A model generated the notes under the pieces. That model was not told the DNA's origin and searched no databases. It was given only the letters and a program-made list of their open reading frames with translations. 64,000 nucleotides of DNA, from the NCBI GenBank assembly GCA_944989445.1, contig CALYLW010001194.1, forward strand, positions 22,515 through 86,514, written 5' to 3'. The DNA comes from Ampullaceana balthica (taxonomy: Eukaryota; Mollusca; Gastropoda; Lymnaeidae). Shown here in pieces: positions 22,801 to 34,879 of the stretch (position 1 is its first letter; the number at the start of each line of letters is the position of its first letter). Position numbers and translations under genes: made by a program.

Positions 22801-25800
22801 GCCAAATTTCAGTTCGATCGGATCATGGGAAGTGGGTCATTTTTGACTTCTGTTTTTCCGCCCGCCCGCCGAGCCCAAGACAGAGAGAGAGAGAGAGAGA
22901 CGGCCGGTGAAGTTAATATAAGGGATTTAATAAAACAAACCCGTAAAAACAAAGTTTTTGACTATAAATCCCTTATATATGAGACATAACTAACAGTATT
23001 GATTATTTTCAAACATTTACAGACTGAATCTGTCTTAACTCAACTTTGCATCATAACCCTAGTGGGGGGGGGAGGGGTGGGTGGGGGGGGAGAGGGGAAA
23101 AGTCTGGTCACCGATTCGCTTGACCGAGCTCAGAGTGACACGTAAAATGTAAACAAAAGCGCACCGTCGTTTCGTTGGGTCGCCTCAATGCTCAAACTTT
23201 CACGTGGCAAAAAAAACAATAACAAATCGTGAATTTAAATTACATACCTCATATAAGGATAAACTAAAAATGCATTAATTTAATTACGGTACGTTCGATC
23301 GATCTGAAATTTTGATACGATGCATTGTTAGGTCAGACGGGTCCGTGTGCCAAATTTCAGTTCGATCGGATCATGGGAAGTGGGTCATTTTTGACTTCTG
23401 TTTTTCCGCCCGCCCGCCCGCCGAGCCCAAGACAGAGAGAGAGAGAGAGAGAGAGACGGCCGCGAAGTTAATATAAGGGATTTAATAAAACAAACCCGTA
23501 AAAAACAAAGTTTTTGACTATAAATCCTTTATGTACGAGAAGTAACTAAAAGAATGTTCATTATAATACGCAGCGCCAGACCATCCAGAAATACAAAATT
23601 GAAGTTGTGTCGTAAAACATGTTTAATATAATGCGCACCGATCAGGAATATGTTTATAAAAAGAGCTGTCAATAAAATACGCACCTTATTGCGCGACAGA
23701 AAGGTTGTTCAATATAATACGCACCGCGACGCTCTATCTCAAAAAATAGCATGATACATAGGAATAAATAAAATAATCTAAAAAATCATTAATTTAATTA
23801 CGGTACATGCGATCGATCTGAAATTTTGATACATTGTTTTTATCATCGGTACGAAACTGCCTGCAAAATTTCAGCTCGCTATCTTGCGAGCAAGTGGGTT
23901 AATAAATCGATCAAATAGTTTTGGCGACAAGCAAGCAAGCAGAGCAAGGTCCGCCGCAGACACCACGAGTTAATATAAAGGATTTAAAAAACAAACCCGT
24001 AAAAACAAAGTTTTTGACTATAAATCCCTTATATATGAGACATAACTAACAGTATTGATTATTTTCAAACATTTACAGACTGACACCGAGTGATGTCCCT
24101 TGTCTTTAATAAATGGGGGTGGGATGTGAGGGGGTGTCGGCACGACGGTCGGCGTCAACACGACGGTCGGCGTCAACTCAAACTCACGTGGAACTGGCAG
24201 AAAAAAAACAATAACAAACAGTGAATTTTGAATTACATACCTCATATAAGGATAAACTAAAAATGCTCTAATTTAATTACGGTACGTTCGATCGATCTGA
24301 AATTTTGATACAATGCATTGTTAGGTTAGACGGGTCCGTGTGCCAAATTTCAGTTCGATCGGATCATGGGAAGTGGGTCATTTTTGACTTCTGTTTTTCG
24401 CCCGCCCGCCCGCCGAGCCCAAGACAGAGAGAGAGAGAGAGAGAGACGCCGGTGAAGTTAATATAAGGGATTTAATAAAACAAACCCGTAAAAACAAAGT
24501 TTTTGACTATAAATCCCTTATATATGAGACATAACTAACAGTATTGATTATTTTCAAACATTTACAGACTGAATCTGTCTTAACTCAACTTTGCATCATA
24601 ACCCTAGTGGGGGGGAGGGGTGGGTGGGATGGGGGGAGAGGGGAAAAGTCTGGTCACCGATTCGCTTGACCGAGCTCAGAGTGACACGTAAAATGTAAAC
24701 AAAAGCGCACCGTCGTTTCGTTGGGTCGCCTCAATGCTCAAACTTTCACGTGGCAAAAAAACAATAACAAATCGTGAATTTAAATTACATACCTCATATA
24801 AGGATAAACTAAAAATGCATTAATTTAATTACGGTACGTTCGATCGATCTGAAATTTTGATACGATGCATTGTTAGGTCAGACGGGTCCGTGTGCCAAAT
24901 TTCAGTTCGATCGGATCATGGGAAGTGGGTCATTTTTGACTTCTGTTTTTCCGCCCGCCCGCGCCGAGCCCAAGACAGAGAGAGAGAGAGAGAGAGAGAC
25001 GGCCGCGAAGTTAATATAAGGGATTTAATAAAACAAACCCGTAAAAACAAAGTTTTTGACTATAAATCCCTTATATATGAGACATAACTAACAGTATTGA
25101 TTATTTTCAAACATTTACAGACTGAATCTGTCTTAACACAAGTTTGCTTCATAACCCTAGGGGGGGAGGGGTGGGTGGGAGGGGGAGAGGGGAAAAGTCT
25201 GGTCACCGATTCGCTTGACCGAGCTCAGAGTGACACGTAAAATGTAAACAAAAGCGCACCGTCGTTTCGTTGGGTCGCCTCAATGCTCAAACTTTCACGT
25301 GGCAAAAAAACAATAACAAATCGTGAATTTAAATTACATACCTCATATAAGGATAAACTAAAAATGCATTAATTTAATTACGGTACGTTCGATCGATCTG
25401 AAATTTTGATACGATGCATTGTTAGGTAAGACGGGTCCGTGTGCCAAATTTCAGTTCGATCGGATCATTGGAAGTGGGTCATTTTTGACTTCTGTTTTTC
25501 CGCCCGCCGAGCCCATGAGATGATGAGAGAGAGACGAGAGAGACGGCCGCGAAGTTAATATAAGGGATTTAAAAAACAAACCCGTAAAAACAAAGTTTTT
25601 GACTATAAATCCCTTATATATGAGACATAACTAACAGTATTGATTATTTTCAAACATTTACAGACTGACACTGAGTGATGTCCCTTGTCTTTAATAAATG
25701 GGGGTGGGATGTGAGGGGGTGTCGGCACGACGGTCGGTCGTCAACACGACGTCGTCGGCGTCAACTCAAACTCACGTGGAAACTGGAAGAAAAAAACAAT

Positions 25801-27155
25801 AACAAACAGTGAATTTTGAATTACATACCTCATATAAGGATAAACTAAAAATGCATTAATTTAATTACGGTACGTTCGATCGATCTGAAATTTTGATACG
25901 ATGCATTGTTAGGTTAGACGGGTCCGTGTGCCAAATTTCAGTTCGATCGGATCATGGGAAGTGGGTCATTTTTGACTTCTGTTTTTCCGCCCGCCCGCCG
26001 AGCCCAAGACAGAGAGAGAGAGAGAGAGACGGCCGCGTGAAGTTAATATAAGGGATTTAATAAAACAAACCCGTAAAAACAAAGTTTTTGACTATAAATC
26101 CCTTATATATGAGACATAACTAACAGTATTGATTATTTTCAAACATTTACAGACTGAATCTGTCTTAACTCAACTTTGCTTCATAACCCTAGTGTGGAGG
26201 GGTGGGTGGGGGGAGAGGGGAAAAGTCTGGTCACCGATTCGCTTGACCGAGCTCAGAGTGACACGTAAAATGTAAACAAAAGCGCACCGTCGTTTCGTTG
26301 GGTCGCCTCAATGCTCAAACTTTCACGTGGCAAAAAAACAATAACAAATCGTGAATTTAAATTACATACCTCATATAAGGATAAACTAAAAATGCATTAA
26401 TTTAATTACGGTACGTTCGATCGATCTGAAATTTTGATACGATGCATTGTTAGGTCAGACGGGTCCGTGTGCCAAATTTCAGTTCGATCGGATCATGGGA
26501 AGTGGGTCATTTTTGACTTCTGTTTTTCCGCCCGCCGCCCGCCGAGCAGACAGAGAGAGAGAGAGAGAGAGAGAGACGGCCGCGAAGTTAATATAAGGGA
26601 TTTAATAAAACAAACCCGTAAAAACAAAGTTTTTGACTATAAATCCCTTATATATGAGACATAACTAACAGTATTGATTATTTTCAAACATTTACAGACT
26701 GACACTGAGTGATGTCCCTTGTCTTTAATAAATGGGGGTGGGATGTGAGGGGGTGTCGGCACGACGGTCGTCGTCAACACGACGGTCGGCGTCAACTCAA
26801 ACTCACGTGGAACTGGAATTTAAAAAAAACAATAACAAACAGTGAATTTTGAATTACATACCTCATATAAGGATAAACTAAAAATGCATTAATTTAATTA
26901 TGGTACGTTCGATCGATCTGAAATTTTGATACGATGCATTGTTAGGTTTGACGGGTCCGTGTGCCAAATTTCAGTTTGATCGAATCATTGGAAATTGGTC
27001 ATTTTTGACTTCTGTTTTTCCGCCCGCCGAGCCCAAGACAGACAGACAGAGAGAGAGAGAGAGAGAGACGCCGGTGAAGTTAATATAAGGGATTTAAAAA
27101 AGGGGGAAGTATCCAAAGTTACAGTAAAAACCACAACGGGAACAAGATTCTGCAG

Positions 27156-27480
27156 TTAAGTAAAATTATGAATTTGGTTAATTCCATATGGAGCCAACGT
27201 ACCAAATCTTTTTAAGAGTCTATTTTCCATGTGGATTCTATCATGGGTATTGCTTGCATATAAAATACCAGTTACTGCAATATATGATATGCCGTTATGG
27301 TCAACACTGTTAAAATGTTTAGACACAGGACATTGAGCCTGTTTATTTATATTATACAGTTGTTTTCTAAATTTATCTTCAAGACATTGCACAATTTGTT
27401 TGTGCATTTTGTATTTAATGATTTTATAATAATCAAGACCTAATATAATTTTGGCGACGGATCGTCGTAAATTGAAATCA
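27156..27480 (-). pseudogene. Penelope-like GIY-YIG endonuclease remnant
   Basis: The minus-strand frame 27407-27156 gives 83 codons resembling the second half of the GIY-YIG domain that ends Penelope-like reverse transcriptases: FRKQLYNI, then SKHFNSVDHN, then a C-terminal RFGTLAPYGINQIHNF before the stop. The first half with the GIY and YIG motifs is not intact, though 27408-27480 stays weakly open in frame upstream. No reverse transcriptase is present in the window. The stop is followed by A/T-rich DNA and then array 2. The fragment is too short to be functional. Assignment rests on remembered family pattern, not on a search. Confidence 0.6.
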
Positions 27481-27660
27481 ATGACTTCTGCCCTATGAGC
27501 CGTCTTCGGCCCGAGAGGAACTAACTAATTAACTAACTAATGATTTTATATTCGTTGTTGTTGTTATTCTTTTTTTTTGTTGATTTTTTTTTAGAACTTT
27601 AAATGGAAGTTGCAATTGTGATTAGATTTAAGAACTTAAAACTTAAAAAAATATTTTTAA
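27481..27660. other. AT-rich spacer with AACT repeats
   Basis: Contains GAACTAACTAATTAACTAAC near 27520 and a T-run near 27570-27595. No gene is visible. Confidence 0.5.
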
Positions 27661-27685
27661 AAACCTTAAAAAACCAATTTTTTGA

Positions 27686-28145
27686 CCATAAATCCTTTAT
27701 GTAAAAGACATAACTAAAAATGTATATGACAATAAGCAGCACAAGACAATTCAAAAATACAAAATTGTAGTTATGTGTCGTAAAAATGTGATGTATAATG
27801 TGCACCGATCAGGAATATGTTTATAAAAAATTATTGTCAATAAAATACGCACCTTATTGCGCGACAGGAAAGGTTGTTCAATATAATAAGCACCCCGACA
27901 CTATAGCAAAACAATGTAACATGTTACATAGAGATAAACAAAGATAATCTAAAAATTCAATAATTTAATTACTGTACATTCGATTTATCTGAAATTTCGA
28001 CACATCATTTTATCATCAGAACGAGTCCGCCTGGAAAATTTGACATCGCTAGCATACGAGGACGTGGGATAAAAATCGATTCAAAATTGTTCGGCACAGC
28101 CCGCCTGCCTCAAGCAGACACCACGAATTAATATAAATGATGTTT
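27686..28145 (+). repeat. Decayed B module
   Basis: Begins ATAAATCCTTTATGTAAAAG, retains ATGTGCACCGATCAGGAATA and TTGCGCGACAGGAAAGG, a weakened core (TTCGATTTATCTGAAATTT), and ends CCACGAATTAATATAAATGA. It is much more diverged than B units in array 2, so it is an older copy in the same orientation. Confidence 0.75.
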
Positions 28146-28283
28146 AAAAATGTTGCTTGTCTTTCACGTGTCATATCTTTTCATGTCTTTTAATTTTTAA
28201 ACTCTTTTCTAATGTGAATATTACAATTATACAAAATGAGTTAAGAAACAAATTAAGTTATACATTAAGTTATATATATTTAA

Positions 28284-28430
28284 CTAGGGGCAAGGACCCG
28301 GCAAAACCCGGGTTTCTTTATAAAAAGATGTTCTTATTTGCCAACTCTGGAGCAGGCCACATACAACTGTCCATGAGAAAAGCATGGTGTCTGCAAGGCT
28401 ATACCAGCAATCCCAAGAGACTGAGTGATA
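28284..28430 (-). pseudogene. Helitron helicase C-terminus and 3' end
   Basis: On the minus strand, from about 28422, an open frame contains CFSHGQLYVACSRVGK, the conserved end of Pif1-type helicases in Helitron Rep-Hel proteins, then a stop and a short tail. Directly after come hairpin ACCCGG-GTTTTG-CCGGGT, CCTTGCCC and CTAG (28284-28287) followed by T, a textbook Helitron 3' end. The rest of Rep-Hel is absent: upstream lies repeat DNA. So this is the terminal remnant of a once autonomous Helitron. Frames called on either strand here are shadows or broken. Confidence 0.75.
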
Positions 28431-29335
28431 ATTTATATAATTTTTTTTACCTGTTACCATCGCCAAAAGATACTTAACAACTACCGAAAATGTCATGCTT
28501 CTACCTACACGGCCCCCAGTATTTTATATATATGGAACGAAACATGTTTAAGAACTTTTCCAATGTAATTTTGTGTATGTGTACCAAATTGCACGTTATT
28601 TGGTTGTATGGATCTTGAGTTATTAGGGAACAGACAAACACACAACAAATGCGTCTTATATGTATAACATTTGGGACCCCCGCCCCCCAGTTAGTGAAAA
28701 AAAATTTTCGACTGTTACCATCACGGGAGGGTACTCAACAACTTTCCAAAGTTTATGTTTGTACCTACAAAGAAAGATAAGGAATTAGTGTTGATTCAGT
28801 TTTATATAAACCCTTATAAGGAAAAAAACGGTTTTAGGCCCCCGGCCACCCATGAGTCAAATTTTTAAAATTATTTTCGACAATTATCGTCATAAGAGTG
28901 TATTCATCAAGTTCCCAAAGTTTCATGCTTCTACCTTCACGGGCAGCTGAAGAATTAGTGTTGAGTCAGTTTTAAATATAAGAAAAAAAACTACAATAGG
29001 GCCCCTGGCCCCCAGTAAGTGATAATTTATATAATTGTTTTACCCGTTACCATCGCCAAATGATACTTAACAACTACCGAAAGGTTTATGCTTCTACCTA
29101 CACGGGAAATATGATAATTTGTTATTTTTATTTTTTATAGAGCTCATATAAGGAAAAATTACATTTTTGGGCCACCGGCCCCCAGTATCTTATATATATG
29201 GAACGAAACATTTCCGGTATAATTTTGTGTACGTGTACCACATTTCACGTTATTTTGGATCTTGAGTTAAGAGGGAACATCCAGGACAGACGACAGACAA
29301 CAAATGCGTCTGATATGTATTATATATAACAAAAT
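28431..29335 (-). mobile_element. Helitron-associated degenerate repeats
   Basis: A unit with GGCCCC(C/T)GGCC.CCAGTA, GATAATTTATATAATT, TTACC.TCGCCAAA.GATACT and ATGCTTCTACCTACACGG recurs about four to five times (near 28420, 28680, 28840, 29010, 29170). Two related copies of ATATATATGGAACGAAACAT (28530, 29195), each followed by CCA.ATT.CACGTTATTTGG-like sequence and an ACAACAAATGCGTCT.ATATG motif (28640, 29300), suggest an internal duplication. No conserved coding frame. Confidence 0.5.
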
Positions 29336-30346
29336 AAGGAAATAAACACGCGTTGAAATAATTCAAATCTACGCAAAACATACTATAGTAAAACGTCAAT
29401 TTCAAAACGATAAAAAATATTAAGTTTAAAATTTACAAGTATAGATATTACTTTACTACATAAAATAACACACTAAGTTAACCATAGGCATATTAAACTT
29501 AAATCTTCTGAATAAAAGAACAGTTTTTATTATGGCTCTAGATCAAGACTTCTTGTACACCACACTACACACTTAATACAACACTGTTCGCTCGGTACAC
29601 TACACAGTTTGTTGAACATTGTTCAAGGTCGTTCATTCAATTCATTGTAAAATGTTTCATCGTTGACGTTGACAGTGTCAACGACTGTCACTGTAGACAA
29701 TATCAATTTGTCGGATAATAAATATTTTAATAAATAGGAAATAGTATTAAACACTAAATAAAAAGTAGTAAAGTACACCCCCTTAGCTCTTACACTTAGG
29801 TGAGGAGATATCCGTATACGGGATCCGGATCCGCGAATAGTAAAAAAACAATATCCCTCCACCCCCTACTTAAAACACTACATCAGTTTTCCTGATCTTT
29901 TATCGGCGCAGCCATCGATAATATTTCGATCATTTTACCGCGGTTTAATACTTTAACATTTGTTGTATTTAAACATGCCTTAAAATAGACTACAGTGAAA
30001 CCAAAATTTAAAATACATTGGTTTAACCTTTGAACTTTCTTGAAAGCTATGTTGATGAGGATCCAGAATGTTTAACTCTGGAAGGAGACGGTTCCATCAA
30101 TTGGTCAAAGTAGACAGTCATACCGGAAATGGTGCTTTAGAAAGACCTATTAAAGGAGATCACTTTTAGAAGAAACAGCGAGACCACACAACGCCGTGCA
30201 CACAGTTCAGACATACAATATAGAACACGATCAAACAGTGGGATAGCTAGTTTTAGTGTCACTCTATTCGTCAATTTCATGATCAAACGTAAGATTAAAA
30301 AGTGGCATAACTAGTTTTACTGTCATTTAAAATGAGTTTAACATAC
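29336..30346. other. Anonymous DNA upstream of the exon candidate
   Basis: Holds an inverted pair GTTGACAGTGTCAAC near 29664 and a GC-richer stretch 30060-30190 that could be transcribed, but I see no exon with supported splice sites. A 79-codon minus frame (29623-29862) has no recognisable domain. Confidence 0.4.
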
Positions 30347-30485
30347 GGCTGATACTGTCACGTGTACAGACACGGGGACCTTCAGCTTCTTAATGTATGT
30401 CCTTGTCCCATCTCCTGGCCCCACAACAAGTCCCGACTCTGCACTGAGTGATGTTATTTTTCCTGATCCTAATTGTCCAATGTTC
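30347..30485 (-). CDS. Candidate internal exon of an unknown gene
   Basis: On the minus strand a 139-bp open block is bounded by acceptor-like CACAG before GAACATTGG and donor-like GTATGT after GCC. Its 46 codons give a balanced, protein-like composition: GQLGSGKITSLSAESGL, then VVGPGDGTRTYIKKLK and VPVSVHVTVSA. Codon use and GC content are above the surrounding DNA. I do not recognise the protein. The flanking side 30486-31220 has a paralogous copy at 59518-60260 that lacks this exon. It could also be a remnant of an unfamiliar mobile element. No neighbouring exon is found, so the gene, if real, has long introns or extends outside. Confidence 0.3.
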
Positions 30486-30499
30486 CTGTGACACACACT

Positions 30500-31220
30500 C
30501 TTGTAGACAAAAATGGCAATTTTAGTATACAATATATATGGACAATAAGGAATGGATTTTAAGCATTATGGCATAAACCAGTGAAATGAGTTTGTTTAAA
30601 TAGGACTTCGTTTATCTAGGATAGCAGAATTCCAACTGTTCGTTACCATTTTATCCCTATTTATAGGGATCGAGATCAAGTTACATAGAACTTGAATAAA
30701 AGAATAAGATAGCTAGTACTGCATCTGTTGCTCACACAGTCAAGTAAGCATATTTGTTACAGTTCATAAAAAAATCATTAGTTCTTTTAAATTCAAAATA
30801 AAAGCAATTTTAAAATCGAATTCTTAGTTTTAATTTTATGTTTCTATACACAAATTTATGTTACGTTCATACAAAATTTTAAGTAACACAATTCTATAAT
30901 ATTAAGAGTATTGGATATATAAATTATATAGTAATTACAATTTTTAATTTCAAAATTCCTGTCATACATCGTCCAAAGTAAATTTGGTTAAAAACTATTT
31001 TATTCAAATTTTAATTTCAATACAGCAGCACCCGTGCTTTCAGGTGCATCGCTTACGGGAACGATATTTTCCATTGCCATTTATTAACAACATAGAATAT
31101 TACGACGTTTATCTTTTCTTTCTAAATATTATATCTAAATACAAACAACACAAGTACACACACACACACACACACACATATATAGTTTAAGCAAAACAAA
31201 CTAAAATTGCTGACTTTAAC
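30500..31220. repeat. Paralogous block 3a (partner 59518-60260)
   Basis: Colinear same-strand similarity with 59518-60260: CTCTTGTAGACAA, GGCAATTTTA.TATACAATAT, a CCCTA.TTATAGGGATCGAG palindromic segment, ACTTGAATAAAA, GTCA.GTAAGCATAT, GCATCGC.TA(C/G)(G/C)GG, and CCATTT.TTAACAACATA. Moderately diverged. Includes a CA microsatellite at 31157-31178. Confidence 0.7.
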
Positions 31221-31344
31221 GATTAATTTATATTAATTTCTTTGTTGTTGAAGTATCTTTATCTCTATTCATTTTAGATAGTAGTTTAATGTAAGACTCT
31301 TCAATGTTCGAATCAATGTAAAGTATTTTTTCCTGGGGCCTTGG

Positions 31345-31526
31345 GCGTCCCTGAGTCCACCCAGCTCCTAGTGGGTAGCCTATGTCAGTTGGGGAAGTAA
31401 AGGCGGTTGGTCATTGTGCTAGCCACACAATCCCCTTGTATGCCGGGCTATTGAAACTTGTAAACGCTGCTTCACTTGCCCCATAGGACAACATGGTCTG
31501 AAAAGGGAAATTTTACTTACTTACTT
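31345..31526 (+). mobile_element. SINE, 5'-truncated
   Basis: Contains CCCTGAGTCCACCCAGCTCC, GTTGGGGAAGTAAAGGCGGT, TGCTAGCCACAC, GCCGGGCTAT, TTGCCCCATAGGACAACATG and GGTCTGAAAAGGGAAATTTT, with a short ACTT tail. I recall this as a widespread invertebrate SINE 3' body; the tRNA-type head with A and B boxes is missing. Family name not assigned. Confidence 0.6.
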
Positions 31527-31595
31527 CAATGTAGGGAGTGCGACTTGGTACCTATATTTGTCACTTTCACGTGTAATTGATACTTTAATTTGTTA

Positions 31596-31800
31596 GTGGC
31601 TGGTAGACAGATACGATTGACCATTTGTTTGTGGCTGGTGGACAGATACGATTGACCATATGTTTGTGGCTGGTGGGACAGATACGATTGACCATTTGTT
31701 TGTGGCTGGTAGACAGATACGATTGACCATTTGTTTGTAGCTTGTAGACAGATCCGAGTGACTATTTGTTTGTGGTTGATAGACAGATACGATTCAGTGA
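31596..31800. repeat. 35-bp minisatellite, about 6 copies
   Basis: The unit is GTGGCTGGTAGACAGATACG then ATTGACCATTTGTTT. Starts at 31596, 31631, 31666, 31702, 31737, 31772; the last two are diverged. Confidence 0.9.
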
Positions 31801-32059
31801 TCAGTTTGGAAATGCTCCATCAGGCGGTCCATATACAAGTTCACAAACTCTCGTCCCTGGTCACTAATTATAGCGTCAATCAAGCCAAGACGACAATTAA
31901 GTAAGTTCTGAAAAATTAATTCTGACATGTCACTTTTATAAGGAACAGCTGTTTGTTGAGATCACTAGGAGAGATGTTCAGTTGCTAAATTAGTAAGTAT
32001 TCATTTATTTTACTTGTCAATTGTGTCTGTATGTTAGTTTTGTATGTCAATTCGACAGT

Positions 32060-32660
32060 TTTGTATGATAAAAACATTCTTTAGCATGTAAATCATTTAA
32101 TACATTAGAAGAAAAAAAAACGATCAGCATACACTAATGCAAATAAAAATTATTGAACAAAGTATGAACTAACATATACATAAAATGGTAAATTTATAAA
32201 TTAAACGACTTTCTATTGTCTCTTCTAGCGTGTAATTAAATTGAATTTTCACAAATGAATGCCGCACTAAATAGCACTGCTATCGACCTACAATTTAAGC
32301 GTCAAGTTTAATGAGAAAATCCTATTATTTTCTTTAACAACAGTTAAATTGCATTCTAAAAGTCTATGCGACATAGCATTATGTATATACATTTCTTACA
32401 CTTTGTACTGCATGTAACTAAATATTATTTATAGAAATATTTAAATTCGAAGAACAAATACATTTTTAAAATCCTAGTGACATCAAGTTTAGAAAACTAA
32501 TAATGTAGAACTTTTAACATCATGAATTCCTTCACGAGATTGATGATGATAACAGAGATAAGTTCTTTTGCTAGCGATTATATTTATCTAAGTGCCATGC
32601 CACTTGACTTCGATCTCTTTAATAAGGGATATCATTTCAATGAATTGCTAACATGCTCTT
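32060..32660. repeat. Paralogous block 1b (partner 3960-4540)
   Basis: Same-strand partner of block 1a, with the shared CTTCGATCTCTTTAATAAGGG near 32611 and TGCATGTAACTAAATAT near 32411. Confidence 0.6.
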
Positions 32661-32719
32661 ACCAACAGATTAATTTAGTACAAAAATAACAATATATTTC
32701 CATTACTTCACTTTCTTTC

Positions 32720-32862
32720 ACATCTATCTATCAATCTATCCATCTATCTAGTCGATCCATCCATCCATCCAGCCGTCCATCCACCCATCCATCCACCCAC
32801 CACCCATCCATCCACCCACCAATCCACCCATCCATCCACCCAACCACCCACCCACCTATATA
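32720..32862. repeat. ATCC/ACCC microsatellite
   Basis: Imperfect ATCTATC, ATCCATCC and CACCCATCC repeats. Confidence 0.95.
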
Positions 32863-32876
32863 TGTATATATATTTG

Positions 32877-34660
32877 GGCTGCGAAAATTAACTATTAATT
32901 GCTCGATGAATCGTTAACAAATGTTGACGATAAATTAAATTTAACCGATTAATCACTTAAAAATTTTTGAAATTCAAAAAGTAAAAAAAAATTAATTTAA
33001 AAAAAGTGGCCAGATAAACAATAAATATCCTGACGATTACACGAACATTTTGGTTTTAAACTATTGACAGACGAGAATGTTCAAAATGTTGATAAAGTTT
33101 TCCTACCACGGTTCTAAAACTTCGCCTACTTATCAAACCAAATGAAAAGCGTATTAAGCTAATGGCAGTAATGGAGTCTTACTCAGAGACCACAAATGAC
33201 GACATCTCTCCCCATGAATTACTGCGTTACAAAATGGAGATGAAATTCCTGTATCCATTAACCCTCTACAATGGTTGAAACTTAATGAATACCGATATCC
33301 GATAATGTCATTCCTTGGCAAGGAAGTTTTGGTCATACCAGTTACCTCAGTTCCATGTAAATAATTGTTTAGTACGGCTGTTATTTAGATCCACACATCA
33401 CTTGAACCAAATAATGTCAACACACTTGTATTTTTGCGTAGTTGGTTAAAAGATGACATATAAAGGAGACATTCCAGTGTTATTTACATTTTCAAAAAGA
33501 ACGTTTAATAAGTGTTACTTATGGCATCTAAAATTTTAATTTTTGGCTTTAATCGAAATTAATTATTAATTAATTGTTATTTTTTTCAAAAGTTTACGAT
33601 TATATTTACATTCAATGCAGTGGTCCATGTCTTCGGTGATGAGCACAATTGAATGTGGGGGAGGGGGGAGAATAACTCACAAAAAGGTTTTGATAGCATA
33701 GAAGACAAATAAAAGTATTCAGAAAATGTTATTTATATATTCAGAAAAGCTATAAAGGCTTCCAGAATACAAGAACATTTGACTAAATTTCATGGAGATA
33801 AAAAAATAAGGATTTATCCTTTTTTAGTACACTAAAAGAAAAAACAATCAAACAAGTAACTTTGAAAAAATAAGTATTTTCAATCGCAACCACATAAGTT
33901 GTCGAAGTCTTGTTTGATTCTTACAATATTTCGGTAAGTGCTTCCCAATCGGGAAAACCTCATACTACTGATGGGGAACTAATTATGCCGGTTTTAATTG
34001 AAGTAAAACATACTGTGCTAGACGAGCAAGCATCCGATATTATTAAGTAAATTTCTTTGAGCACTGCAACAATGCACATAATAATTAAAGAAATGGCTCA
34101 AAATGTTCAAGATTCATTGTGTGGCATTTTAAAGTTATCTCAATTTTTCTATTCAACGTAACGAGTCAACTTGACCAAGAATTTAAGCTTTAACTTTCAG
34201 CATACGTGAGTCTCACAAAGGAAGATACAAGGCAAAGAATTATTATTTGATCAAACATTGCGAACTGATACTTTTAAAAAAATCTTAATTAATGCTTTCA
34301 ATCAGTTGTTTTTAAAGACAAAGAAACACACGTAATATCTTATCGTAAGTCACAGATGACGCTCCAGCGATTTTAGGGCGCTAAAGTGTTGTGCTTGGAT
34401 ATTTAAAATAAGTTAAATGTAAAAAAAAATTTTTTTTTAAAAGGACACGCTTTTATTTACACATAGAAATTGCACTAAATATGTATAATACAAAAAAACA
34501 CATTTTCCCCCATGTCGGCAATCGATCACGCTTATATTTCGTCCAGCAAGACTTGATGTTGCTAGTACTTTTTAGAGTTATAATAATTTTATCCCTCTAG
34601 GGCGAATTGAGGCATGGTTCATTGACGCAAGTGATAATATTTTATATAGACAAAAACTAT
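32877..34660 (+). pseudogene. Decayed hAT transposase (ZBED5/SCAND3-like), first part
   Basis: A terminal-type sequence at about 32877 (GGGCTGCGAAAATTAACTAT then TTAATTGCTCGATGAATCG) resembles hAT ends. From about 33980 plus-strand frames, broken by stops and shifts, give SDIIK, LSTATM, IKEMAQNVQDSLCGILK and LSQFFYST, matching the block just before the first catalytic Asp of SCAND3/ZBED-like hAT transposases. Near 34240-34400 further weak matches follow, including a GAP-like patch before the insertion point. Identical order is seen in the minus-strand relative at 62740-63320. No intact frame survives. Confidence 0.55.
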
Positions 34661-34664
34661 AAAC

Positions 34665-34860
34665 TAAAAGTGCAATAATTTCAATACGGTACATTTGATC
34701 GATCTGAAATTTTGATACAATGCATTGTCATCCAAGATCTATATGTGGTAACATTTTTAGATCTCTAGGACCATCAGAAGTGGTATAATTTTACGTTTCA
34801 AGTTTTGAAGGAAGGATGGAAGGAAGGGTGGATGGATACAACATACAAACATTGTATATA
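34665..34860 (+). repeat. Module core fragment inside the hAT pseudogene
   Basis: Has AATACGGTACATTTGATCGA followed by TCTGAAATTTTGATACAATG and a GAAGGAAGG microsatellite. This is a diverged piece of the A/B module core, in plus orientation. It interrupts the hAT coding remnant, whose similarity resumes near 34890. Confidence 0.65.
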
Positions 34861-34879
34861 TTGTAAACATTGTAAATAA

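Larger units (their letters stand above)
18276..27100 (+). repeat. Tandem module array 2 (17 modules, A1-B-A2 higher-order repeat)
   Basis: Modules (start-end, type): 18303-18846 A1, 18897-19367 B, 19386-19839 A2, 19873-20391 A1, 20442-20915 B, 20934-21384 A2, 21419-21939 A1, 21973-22445 B, 22477-22929 A2, 22963-23484 A1, 23519-23986 B, 24019-24474 A2, 24509-25027 A1, 25061-25571 A1, 25604-26059 A2, 26093-26604 A1, 26639-27095 A2. Linkers are 18-50 bp with CAAACCCGTAAAAACAAAG and GTTTTTGAC. A1 has CTGTCTTAACTCAACTTTGC and a G-rich tract; A2 has GACACCGAGTGATGTCCC; B has ATAATACGCAGCGCCAGACC. Frames of 66-76 codons here recur because the repeat recurs; none looks like a protein. GA, CCGC and GCAA tracts vary in length. 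Confidence 0.93.

Noticed and set aside
21769..26664. Recurring 66-76 codon frames in array 2 as a conserved small-protein family
   Set aside because: They recur because the DNA module recurs, run through GA and CCCG microsatellites, change length with them and have no start context or third-position bias.
18276..27100. Integron-like gene cassette array
   Set aside because: Linker and modules resemble the layout, but modules carry no genes, there is no integrase, and the context is eukaryotic.
27686..28145. Helitron ends within the A/B modules
   Set aside because: Helitrons end in CTRR after a hairpin and lack terminal inverted repeats; the modules end GGATTTA and have inverted ends.
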